This document shows, in pieces, positions 1-10,546 of a stretch of DNA of 64,000 nucleotides. The translations under genes and the position numbers were made by a program. Under the pieces are notes generated by a model. The model was given only the letters and a program-made list of their open reading frames with translations, was not told where the DNA came from and searched no databases. The stretch spans positions 55,301,995-55,365,994 of the forward strand of contig OZ038378.1 in the NCBI GenBank assembly GCA_964036045.1. The letters run 5' to 3'. Source of the DNA: Eutreptiella sp. 'Long Island Sound 2002'. Its lineage: Eukaryota > Euglenozoa > Euglenophyceae > Eutreptiales > Eutreptiaceae. Each line of letters opens with the position of its first letter. The first letter of the stretch is position 1.

Positions 1-3000
1 GCCCCGCGCTGCTGCGCCCCTGCGCAGCCCCATGCTGCCCTCCAGCGCAGCCCCACGCTGCTGCGCCCCTGCACAGCCCCAGGTTGCTGCGCCCACGCTG
101 CTACGCCCCTGCACAGCCCCACGCTGCTGCGCCCCTGCACAGCCCTGGCTGCCGCGCCCCTGCGCAGCCCCACGCTACTGAGCCCCTGCCCAGCCCTAGG
201 TTGCTGCGCCCCTGCGCAGCCCCACGCTGCCCTCCAGCGCAGCCCCGCGCTGCTACTCCCCTGCACAGCCCCGCGCTGCTGCGCCCCTGCGCAGCCCCGC
301 GCTGCCCTCCAGCGCAGCCCCACGCTGCTGCGCCCCTGCACAGCCCCAGGTTGCTGCGCCCACGCTGCTACGCCCCTGCACAGCCCCACGCTGCTGCGCC
401 CCTGCACAGCCCTGGCTGCCGCGCCCCTGCGCAGCCCCACGCTACTGAGCCCCTGCCCAGCCCCAGGTTGCTCCGCCCCTGCGCAGCCCCACGCTGCCCT
501 CTAGCGCAGCCCCACGCTGCTGCTCCCCTGCACAGCCCCGCGCTGCTGCGCCCCTGCGCAGCCCCATGCTGCCCTCCAGCGCAGCCCCACGCTGCTGCGC
601 CCCTGCACAGCCCCAGGTTGCTGCGCCCACGCTGCTACGCCCCTGCACAGCCCCACGCTGCTGCGCCCCTGCACAGCCCTGGCTGCCGCGCCCCTGCGCA
701 GCCCCACGCTACTGCGCCCCTGCCCAGCCCCGGGCTGCTGCGCCCCTGCCCAGCCCCACGCTGCTGCTCCCCTGCGCGGCCCCGCGCTTTTGCGCCCCTG
801 CGCAACCCCGCGCTGCGCCCCTGCGCCGCCCCAAACCGTTGCGCCCCTACGCAGCCCCGCGCTGCGCCCCTACGCAGCCCCACGCTGCGGCGCCCCTGCA
901 CGGCCCCATGCCGCGCCCCGGCGCGGCCCCACGCTGCTACGCCCCTACGCAGCCCCACGCTGCTGCGCCCCTGCGCGGCCCCGCGCCGCGCCCGTGCACG
1001 GCCCCATGCTGCGCCCCGGCGCGGCCCCACGCTGCTACGCCCCTACGCAGCCCCACGCTGCTGCGCCCCTGCGCGGCCCCGCGCCGCGCCCCTGCACGGC
1101 CCCATGCCGCGCCCATACGCGGCCCCACGCTGCACTCCTGCGCGGCCCCGCGCTGCGCCCCTGCACAGCCCCACGCGGCTGCTCCCCTGCGCGGCCCCAC
1201 GCTGCTGCGCCCCTGCGTAACCCCGCGCTTCGCATCTGCGCAGCCCCAATCTGCGCCCCTGCGCGGCCCCGCACTGCGCCCCTGCGCAGCCCCACACTGC
1301 TGCGCCCCTGCGCCGCACCACGCTGCGCCCCTACGCAGCCCCACGTTGCGCCCCTACACAGCCCCACACTGCTGCGCCCCTTCACGGCCCCATACCAAGC
1401 CCCTGCGCAGCCCCGAGCTGCGCCCCTGCGCAGCCCCACGCTGCTGCGCCCCTGCGCGGCCCCGCGCCGCGCCCCCGCGCAGCCCCATGCTGCGCCCCTG
1501 CGCAGCCCAACACTGCTGCGCCCCTACGCAGCCCCCCGCTGCGCCCCATTCGCGGCCCCACGCTGCGCCACGGCGCCGCTCCGCGCTGCTACGCTCCTGC
1601 GCAGCCCCACGCTGCTGCGCCCCTGCGCGGCCCCGCGCCGCGCCCGTTCACGGCCCCATGCCACGCCCATACGCGGCCCCACGCTGCACTCCTGCGCGGC
1701 CCCACGTTGCGCCCCGGCCCGGCCCCACGCTGCGCCCCTACGCGGCCCCACGCTGCGCCCCTGCGCAGCCCCACGCTGCTGCACCCCTCCACGGCCCCAT
1801 GCCGCGCCCATGCGCGGCCCCGCGCTGCGCCCCTGCGCAGCCCCACGCTGCTGCGCCCCTGCGCAGCCCCGCACTACGCCCCTCCGCAGCCCCACACTGC
1901 TGCGCCCCTGCGCCGCCCCACACTGCTGCGCCCCTGCGCCGCACCACGCTGCGCCCCTGTGCAGCCCCATGCTGCTGCGCCCCTTCACGGCCCCATGCCG
2001 CGCCCCGGCGCAGCCCCACGCTGCTGCGCCCCTGCGCAGCCCCACGCTGCTGCGCCCCTGCACGGCCCCACGCTGCGCCCCTGCGCAGCCCCACGCTGCT
2101 GCGCCCCTGCACGGCCCCTTGCCGCGCGCCCGCGCAGCCCCATACCGCGCCCCGGCGCAGCCCCACGCTGCTGCGCCCCTGCGCAGCCCCACGCTGCGCC
2201 CCTGCGCAGCCCCACGCTGCTGCGCCCCTGCACGGCCCCTTGCCGCGCCCCCGCGCAGCCCCTTGCCGCGCCCCCGCGCAGCCCCACGATGCGCCCCTGC
2301 GCAGCCCAACGCTGCTGCGCCCCTACGCAGCCCCCAGCTGCGCCCCATTCGAGGCCCCACGCTACGCCCCGGCGCAGCCCCACGCTGCTGCGCCCCTGCG
2401 CGGCCCCGCGCCGCGCCCCTTCACGGCCCCATGCCACGCCCATGCGTGGCCCCGCGCTGCGCCCCTGCGCAGCCCCACGCTGCGCCCCTACGCAGCCCCA
2501 CGCTGCGCCCCTGCGCAGCCCCACGCTGCTGCACCCCTCCACGGCCCCATGCCGCGCCCAAGCGCGGCCCCGCGCTGCGCCCCCCCTCAGCCCCACACTG
2601 CTGCGCCCCTGCGCAGCCCCGCGCTGCGCCCCCCCTCAGCCCCACACTGCTGCGCCCCCGCTCAGCCCCACACTGCTGCGCCCCTGCGCCGCCCCACACT
2701 GCTGCGCCCCTGCGCAGCCCCACGCTGCGCCCCTACTCAGCCCCACGCTGCGCCCCTGCGCAGCCCCACGCTGCTGCCCCCCTTCACGGCCCCATGCCGC
2801 GCCCCGGCGCAGCCCCACGCTGCTGCGCCCCTGCGCAGCCCCGCGCTGCGCCCCTGCACAGCCCCACACTGCTGCGCCCCTGCGCCGCCCCACACTGCTG
2901 CGCCCCTGCGCGGCCCCACGCTGCGCCCCTGCGCAGCCCCACGCTGCGCCCCTACTCAGCTCCACGCTGCGCCCCTGCGCAGCCCCACGCTGCTACGCCC

Positions 3001-3605
3001 CTTCACGGCCCCATGCCGCGCCCCGGCGCAGCCCCACGCTGCTGCGCCCCTGCGCAGCCCCACGCTGCTGCGCCCCTGCGCAGCCCCGCGCCGCGCCCCC
3101 GCGCAGCCCCACGCTGCGCCCCTGCGCGGCCCAGCGCTGCTGCGCCCCGGCGCAGCCCAGCCCTGCCGCGCCCCTGCGCGGCCCCACGCCGCGCCCTTGC
3201 GCGGCCCCATGCCGCGCCTTTGCGCGGCTTCACGCTGCGCCCCTGAGCAGCCCCACGCTGCGCCCCTGCGCAGCCCCACGCTACTGTGCCCCTGCGCAGC
3301 CCCACGCTACTGCGCCCCTGCACGGCCCGATGCCGCGCCCATGCGCGGCCCCGCGCTGCGCCCCTGCGCAGCCCCACGCTGCACCCCTGCGCAGCCCCAC
3401 GCCGCGCCCCTGCGCAGCCCCACGCTGCACCCCTGCGCAGCCCCACGCCGCGCCCCTACGCGGCCCCATGCCGCGCCCATACCCGGCCCCGCGCTGCACC
3501 CCTGCGCGGCCGCACGCTGCACCCCTGCGCGGCCCCACACTGCTGCGCCCCTGCGCCGCCCCACACGGCTGCGCCCCTGCACCGCACCACGCGGCGCCCT
3601 TGCGC
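1..3605. repeat. GC-rich minisatellite array
   Basis: The block is built from 23- and 26-bp variants of a unit resembling cccctgcgcagccccacgct followed by one or two gctgcg steps. In the first ~780 bases a higher-order period of 267 bp is visible: the variant aggttgctgcgcccacgctg recurs at 81, 348 and 615. Because the units contain almost no stop codons, very long Pro/Ala/Arg/Cys-rich open frames exist on both strands, up to about 1,170 codons. I read these as by-products of composition, not genes: no frame shows a recognisable domain and several overlap equally well. The array ends at the cccgggcagggagcaac motif that belongs to the adjoining LINE-C copy. Confidence 0.85.
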
Positions 3606-5100
3606 AGCCCGGGCAGGGAGCAACCCCCCCCCCCCCCCCCTCAAGGAACGGCCGCCCTTGGGAGCCCTCGCCGAGCCCCCGGGGGCCTCTTGGGGTTCGC
3701 CCCCGAGCCCGCCCGGCCCTTCCACGCCCCCCCTCACCAGCCGCAGCCCAGAGGCCCGCCCGGTCTCCCCCGCACCGGCCCACAACCACCAGGGACCCGG
3801 GCCCCGGAGCCCCGGTGCCCAGCCCCGCCCGCCCCCCCGGTACCCCTCCGGCGGGGCCCGTCCCGGTCCAGTTCGGCCGCGAGGGGACGGCGTGGCGCTC
3901 CCCCCCGCCTCCACCAGGATTCGCCCCCGTGGATGATGCTCGGCGGGATTCGTCCCCGCCGAGTGGGGTGCGGGCCCCACCGCTGACCGCGGCCCCGCCG
4001 ACACCTCGAGCGCCCCGGGCTCCTTGGCCGACTTTGGCCAGCCCCGGCCGCTCCTCCGCCCGGTCGGCCGCACGGTGACGCTCTGCGGCTGAGCTCACCG
4101 CACCCCCGTCCCCCTCGCGCGCGCACCCACCCACCAGCCCACAGCCTCCCCCCCCCCCCCCCCCCAACGTGCACGCCGACCCCATGGAGTGGGGCTCTCA
4201 GGGCCGCCGCCGACCACCGGCCGGTCAGCCTGCGCCGCCCCGCGGCCGCCACGGGCCCCGCACCCGCATGGCGCCGCCTCCGCCTCGGCCGCCCGCCGCT
4301 ACCCACGCGCCCAGCCCAGGCCTCGGCCCCCAGGCCACGCTTCCAGCTTGCCGTTGGTCCCGCGGCCCGCAGTGGGGCCCGCATCGGGCGCGCCGACGCC
4401 CTTGCACACGCGCCCCCCACGGCAAGGCCAGCGTGGCGCGCGTGCCCCCGGCGCGCCCGCCGACCCCATGGAGTGGGGCTCTCAGGGCCACCGCCGGCCG
4501 CCGGCCGGTCCGCCCACACCGCCCCGCGACCGCCACGGGCCCCGCACCCGCATGGTGCCGCCTCCGCCTCGGCCGCCCGCCGCTACTCACGCGCCCGGCC
4601 CAGGCCTGAACCCCCCCGCCGGCCGTGCCGCGCGGCCTCCCGCACACGGGACGCAGGGACGGGCACCAGGGGATAGACCATACATAGTCCCCGCCCCCTC
4701 CACCCCCCTTACTCCACCTCCGCACAGGACGTAGCCCCCTCCCCTGTCGCGGGGGAGTGGCGGCTGGAAGCAAGGGGAACCGGGGCCCCGCGGGTCTCCG
4801 GACAGGTGGTCCCCGCATCCCGCCCCCCATCCCGCCTCCGTTTCGCACAGGTGCGCACGCCCTCCCCCCACGGCGGGGGAGGGCTCTAGGGTAACTTCCA
4901 CAGGTAGCCCCACCCTCCTCCACACGCCCCCCCCCCCTCCACACCACGGCGCCCCCCCCCCCCCCCCCTCGGTCGTCGTCGGCGCACGCCCGGCCAGCGT
5001 GACGCCGGCCGACTGCTCCCTTGCGCCCTGCCCAGGGAGAGCGTGTCTGGCAATTTCTCCCGCCGGCACGTGCTGGGTGCCCTCACAACAACAACAACAA
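3606..5100 (+). mobile_element. LINE-C derivative copy C1 (5' part missing)
   Basis: This segment matches the other LINE-C copies from the cccgggcagggagcaac motif onward, including the block around cccccgtggatgatgctcgg. At its 3' end it has the shared terminal segment gccggccgactgctcccttg ... cggcacgtgctgggtgcc. It ends in (CAA)5 at 5,086-5,100 and then (TACA)n. The first ~300 bases found in copies C2-C4 are absent; the left edge joins the minisatellite directly. Between the two conserved halves lie two tandem copies, 4,181-4,330 and 4,465-4,615, of a segment also present near 42,100-42,300 in the large copy. No endonuclease or RT coding remains. Confidence 0.75.
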
Positions 5101-5446
5101 TACATACATACATACATACATACATACATACATACATACATACATACATACATACATACATACATACATACATACATACATACATACATACATACATACA
5201 TACATACATACATACATACATACATACATACATACATACATACATACATACATACATACATACATACATACATACATACATACATACATACATACATACA
5301 TACATACATACATACATACATACATACATACATACATACATACATACATACATACATACATACATACATACATACATACATACATACCTACATACATACA
5401 TACATACATACATACATACATACATACATACATACATACATACATA
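5101..5446. repeat. (TACA)n microsatellite, ~86 units
   Basis: Nearly perfect tetranucleotide array, with one tacctaca variant near 5,387. It lies between the 3' end of LINE-C copy C1 and the 5' end of copy C2. Translation gives only YIHT or MYVC repeats, so the open frames across it are not genes. Confidence 0.98.
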
Positions 5447-7248
5447 ATAGCGGAGTCCCCCCCGGCGAATCCGAGGTTCTTCCTCGAAGGGGCCCACGAG
5501 CCCAGGGGACGCCACCGGGTTTTTTCGGCCAAGCCGGACGAAGCTCCCACCGGCGACCCCCCCCCCCCGCATGGGTGGGTGCACGCGACGACCGCCAGCC
5601 CCCCCCCCCCTCAGCCCCCCCAAAAAGGGACTCTGGCGCGGAGGGTTGGGGATATAGTCCCATGCCGCGCGGCCATGAATCGACATGGCCTTACACCGGG
5701 CGATACACGCCCGTCCCCCCCCCCCTTGCTCAAGAGGGGCCCCCGTCGTCCCCCGGGCAAGGAGCAACCCCCCCTCCCCCCCTCAAGGAGCGGCCGCCCT
5801 CGGGGGCCCTCGCCCAGCCCCCGGGGGCCTCTCGGGATTCGGCCCCGAGCCAGCACAGCCCTCCAGCCGCTCCCTCCCCGGGCCGCACCCCTAGGGCCCG
5901 CCTGGTCTCCCACGCGCCGGCCCACGCACTACCGGGACCCGGGCCTCGGAGCCCCGGTGCCCAGCCCAGCCCGCCCCCCCGGTGTCCCTCCGGCGGGGCC
6001 CGTCCCGGTCCGGTTCGGCCGCGAGGGGACGGTGCGGCACCCCCCCCGCCTCCACCAGGATTCGCCCCCGTGGATGGTGCTCGGCGGGATTCGTCTCCGC
6101 CGAGCGGGGTGCGGGCCCCATCGCCGTCCGCAGCCCCCCCGTCACCAGCAGCGCCCCGGGCTCCCCGGCCGACTTTGGCCAGCCACGGCCGCGCACCCGC
6201 TACGGACGGCCACACGGTGACGCTCAGCGGCCGAGCGCACCGACCCCCTTCCCCCCGAGCACGCGCGCACACGCCCCTCCCACGCCCCCCCCCCCCTCTC
6301 CCCGCACACGCCGCCCCTCCCTCCCGGTCCCCTCCCTTCCTTTTCGCCTCACAGGTGCAGCGAGAGAACCATCCTCGCGCCGTGACGTCAAGACAACTAC
6401 GGGCCCCCCACCGCCGGCGGGGGTCCATGGCCTACTCCCTCACTCCTGCGCCCCCCCCCCCTCGCCCCCAGCACGCCAGGGCCGCGCCAGCTGTGCTGTG
6501 CACGCCCCACAGGCACCCCCGCACGCCGGGGCCGCACCAGCAGTGCTGTGGAGGCCCCACAGCAACCCCCGCACGCCAAGGCCGCACCAGCAGTGCTGTG
6601 CAGGCCCCACAGAAACCCCCGCACGCCAGGGCCGCACCAGCTGTGCTGTGCAGGCCCCAGGGAAACCCCCGCACGCCAGGGCCGCACCAGCTGTGCTGTG
6701 CAGGCCCCACAGGCACCCCCGCACGCCAGGGCCGCACCAGCTGTGCTGTGCAGGCCCCACAGCAACCCCCGCACGCCAGGGCCGCACCAGCAGTGCTGTG
6801 CAGGCCCCACAGAAACCCCCGCACGCCAGGGCCGCACCAGCTGTGCTGTGCAGGCCCCACGGGAAACGGGCAGCGCCCCCCCACGCCCGCGCTCGTGCGG
6901 TTCGGGGGCACGCAGGCAGATTGCCCCCTCCTTGTCGTGGGGGAGCGGCGGCCGGAAGCAAGGGGAATCGGGGCCCCGCAGGTCCCCGTACAGGTGGTCC
7001 CTCCATCCAGCCCCCCCACCCCGCCTCCGTCACGCACAGGTCGGGTCACCCTCCCCCCCGCAGCGGGGGAGGGCCCCAGGGTAACACACACAGGTGGCTC
7101 CTCCCTCCTCCGTGCGCGCGCACCCCCCCCCCCCCTCCACACCACGGCGCCCCCCCCCCCCCCTCGGTCGTTGTCGGCACACGCTCGGCCAGCGTGATGC
7201 CGGCCGACTGCTCCCTTGCGCCCTGCCCAGGGAGAGCGTGTGTGGCAA
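5447..7248 (+). mobile_element. LINE-C derivative copy C2 (internally deleted)
   Basis: The 5' end, atagcggagtcccccccgg, directly follows a (TACA)n array and matches copies C3 (18,247) and C4 (31,935). The 3' end matches the terminal ~350 bp of the large copy but stops at ...gtgtgtggcaa, missing the last ~50 bp and the (CAA)n seen in C1, C3 and C4, before the next (TACA)n. The endonuclease, RT and RNase H region is absent. A private 60-bp tandem repeat fills the middle (6,476-6,860). It is probably a non-autonomous derivative mobilised by a full element, inferred from retained ends and flanking microsatellite. Confidence 0.75.
6476..6860. repeat. 60-bp tandem repeat inside C2
   Basis: About 6.4 copies of a 60-bp unit containing cacgccagggccgcaccag then ctgtgctgtgcaggcccca. 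Copies differ at a few sites (ctgtgctg/cagtgctg; cacaggcac/cacagcaac/cacagaaac). It is absent from the corresponding position in copies C3 and C4. Confidence 0.95.
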
Positions 7249-7365
7249 TACATACATACATACATACATACATACATACATACATACATACATACATACA
7301 TACATACATACATACATACATACATACATACATACATACATACATACATACATACATACATACAT
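7249..7365. repeat. (TACA)n microsatellite
   Basis: Array between the 3' end of LINE-C copy C2 (plus strand) and the 3' end of LINE-A copy A1 (minus strand). On the minus strand it reads as a (TGTA)n tail following (CAAAT)n. Confidence 0.98.
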
Positions 7366-9980
7366 GATTTCATTTGATTTGATTTGATTTGAAAAATCCG
7401 CTTTTTCTGGGTTCGGACCAGTCCCCTTCCTAGTTCCACAGCAAGCCTCCCCTACAACCTACACACCGAACACAAAGCAAATCAAATCTGTGAACAAATG
7501 TGACTTAGCAAGGATGTGACCGTCGACCCAGGCCACTCCCTTCTGAGAGCACGTGTTATGTCGACTTAGTACATGTGTTTCCCCTTGCCTTTGCCACCCT
7601 GCTTACCCATGGATCCTCCTTTGCTTCCCTTAGACCCCGAATAAGCATAGTGGTACGACCCATAAGTCGTGCTGGGAGCCGATGTCGATATGTGTCTCCC
7701 ACAATGTGGCTGATACCTGTTCGCACGCACTGAAGAGAGAAGGTTACCAAATTTGCATATCTAGAACAGGTTTCATCACAGGCGGGGGAACACCACGGGA
7801 GTGAGAGGCATGAGAAACAACCCACCCCAGTGACAGACACCACTCCTCTGTCCGCACCATAAAACGCCACAGCTGGAGTCCCGAATCCTGGCGAAGCCCC
7901 TCCCATGGCCATTGCACACCCAGGAGGCACCAATACACACCCTCCCCCCCCAGTCGTCTCCTCATTGCCTCTTTGACGACAGAATGAAGGTTCCCTTGGC
8001 ATTCGCTGATCCATACGGAGGGGACTTTCGAGTGCTAGACCGTCATCTTAACTGTCCCCTTGCAACTCACCAGAACATGCCCTACGTATCCTTTCCCCCT
8101 GACAGACGAGAAAAAAACCCAGAGCAGGTTGGAGGGAGTGTGACTGTCCAGATGTGCAGCTGGCGTCTGAAACCGCAGCAGCACACCTGAGTTCATTCCT
8201 GCAGTCCACTGAGAATGAAACAGAGGGCACGGAAGCCGGACATTATCTGTATTGTACCCACTGTGTACCATGGCATACGCGCTCTCTAGGACTTGATAAA
8301 TAAGGATATGTGGTTGACTGACACCCAATTTGGAGATAACCAGCGAAATACCCCTAATTGGGCCTAACCCCAGCCATATAGGCCATACAGGTTTCACTGA
8401 TTTCGAGGAATCAGATATGGCATCTCCCTTCGCAGGATGACACCAGACAATGAACAGACCCGGATGTCGCAAAATCTCAACACCCCCCATCGAAGAGCGA
8501 TACGCTCACGGGGAATGCCCGCAGCCCACAGAATTTCGCAGACATGTCCAGACCAAGCAAGAACCTGCACTTTAGTAAATACGCATTCGTGGAATCTATG
8601 CTGTGTTACGGAGTGGCACCACATGGAGCACAGTGAACATTCTGCTTCTCTGTGCTGCCACTCCCACTGGTCTGCTGACGCATACACACTCCAAGCCCTT
8701 ATGCGTCCCCAATGCTCTATTCCTGATGGCTGCAGCTGCACCAAGCACTTGAGCCCTGAGACCGATTCGGGTAGCACCATGCGCCATGATCTCTCCGGAG
8801 GGGCGGGTGAGCAAGAGGAAAAGACGCTGAGGAGAGCATCATCAGATTTACTAAGCAAATGTCGTTAGAGGTCGACAATCAATCTATCACCTTGGAATGG
8901 AAGAATGGAATCTGTGTCCAGCCATACATCAAGAACTGAGACCTCCTGACGCTCACCGCGCGCACCAGCTTTCGCTTCAGAGTCCATTTCTGAGTTGAAC
9001 GATGATATCCCGTCATCAAGTTCCGTATCGTGCTGTGCTGGCACCCAACCCATCTAAACCGGAAGGTGCGTCAAGACAAAGTGCGCGACAACCCTGTCCA
9101 TGATTGATGCAGTTTTGTCCGCCATGTCTCTAGACTGCAGAGACTGCACAGCTGACAAACAGTCAAACCACACCCAGATTTCTTTCAAGCACACGCCATG
9201 GGAGGAGACAAATTCGGCAATGGCAACTACCGCAGAGACAACAACAGAGGCTTCTACCAACTTGGTGCTGAGACCAATAGCATAGAGGGATACACTGTAT
9301 TCGAGCCACACATGACCCTGACCGTCCACAACTTTTGCCGCTCCCCCCCAGCAATCCTTGAGGCTTGCATCACCAAAAACATACAAAACCGTAGGAAAAG
9401 CATTTCCCCGAGGCGGTTTCACACACCACTTAGCCCCTTGACCTGACCCGAGTTTGCGAAACTGAATGCCCAAGCTTTGGAGCCTGGACTGAATGCGCTG
9501 AGAGTCGCTGTCAAAGCGATGTGGGCACGGGTTCGACCAGTGTGCCCACGCAAATTGGGCCAGCAGGGCGTTGGGCCCATTTAGAGACTTAAACAGTTCA
9601 TTGATGACTCTGACCCAAAGGACATGATCTGGGGCAGCTCTTCCTAGAATGGAAACTATGCAGGCACGTGGAGTATTGGGAGCCAACCCAAAGACCAGTC
9701 TGTACACCCTGCATATGGACCCTGTCATTGAACTGATTTGCACGTCCGTTGGCACATTCACACAGCAGCGAAACACAAGCCTGTTGACTACAAGTCCTTC
9801 TATCACAGTGTGTGCCACACCCACCGACACGGGCCACCCTCGCAGCCTGCTGATGACCGTTCGAGACCACCTTGTAATGACTTTTTTGATGGTAGGGAAC
9901 CCTCCTAAAATATTAGCGTTTCCCCCCAGGAATTTTATGTGTTGGTGTCTACTGGTGGACCACACTGGCTTGTCGTCCCA
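7366..9980 (-). mobile_element. LINE-A copy A1, 5'-truncated
   Basis: Minus-strand LINE whose 3' end is the conserved ~370-bp 3' UTR, ending in three to four CAAAT units and then (TGTA)n. At 9,980 homology to copy A3 stops abruptly (A3 continues cccagacgacc at ~22,640) and the sequence passes straight into the (TACA)n array that tails copy A2. The break lies just after the RT core, so this copy keeps only the RT thumb region, RNase H and the C-terminal domain. The arrangement is what target-primed reverse transcription into the tail of a resident copy, followed by 5' truncation, would leave. Confidence 0.85.
7744..9980 (-). pseudogene. LINE-A A1 C-terminal polyprotein remnant (RNase H + Cys/His tail)
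   Basis: The frame enters from the truncation point at VWDDKPVWSTSRHQHIKF, passes the RT C-terminal region, and contains an RNase H domain: FGDAS (first Asp), LVEASVVV (Glu), WFDCLSAVQS (Asp) and VPAQHDTELDD (His/Asp). A Cys/His cluster, ECSLCSMWCHSVTQH, follows. The natural stop is TAA at 7,744-7,746, conserved in all three copies. Breaks: TAG at 9,054-9,056, where A3 has CAG and A2 CAA; TAA at 8,865-8,867, where A3 has AAA; and a frameshift near 8,430-8,480. It cannot encode an active element. Confidence 0.85.
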
Positions 9981-10173
9981 TATATACATACATACATACA
10001 TACATACATACATACATACATACATACATACATACATACATACATACATACATACATACATACATCCATACATACATACATACATACATACATACATACA
10101 TACATACATACATACATACATACATACATACATACATACATACATACATACATACATACATACATACATACAT
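9981..10173. repeat. (TACA)n microsatellite
   Basis: Joins the truncated 5' edge of A1 to the 3' end of A2. One tacatcca variant lies near 10,063. Confidence 0.98.
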
Positions 10174-10546
10174 GATTTGATTTGATTTGATTTGAAAAAT
10201 CCGCTTTGTCTGGGTTCGGACCAGTCCCCTTCCTAGTTCCACAGCAAGCCTCCCCTACAACCTACACACCGAACACAAAGCAAATCAAATCTCTGAACGA
10301 ATGTGACTTAGCAAGGATGTGACTGTCGACTCAGGCCACTCCATTCTGAAAGCACGTGTTATGTCGACTCAGTACATGTGTTTCCCCTTGCCTTTGCCAC
10401 CCTGCTTACCCATGGATCCTCCTTTGCTTCCCTTAGCCCCAGAATAGGCATAGTGGTATGACCCATAAGTCGTGCTGGGAGCCGATGTCGATCTGTGCCT
10501 CCCAGAATCTGGCTGATAGCTGTTCGCACGCCCTGAAGAGAGACGG

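Noticed and set aside
84-4078. Very long Pro/Ala/Arg/Cys-rich frames over the minisatellite
   Set aside because: Several overlapping frames on both strands are equally open because the repeat unit lacks stops; no domain or start context supports any one.
5101-5446. Long open frames of YIHT or MYVC repeats across all (TACA)n arrays
   Set aside because: They are translations of a tetranucleotide repeat in every frame and end shortly after leaving it.
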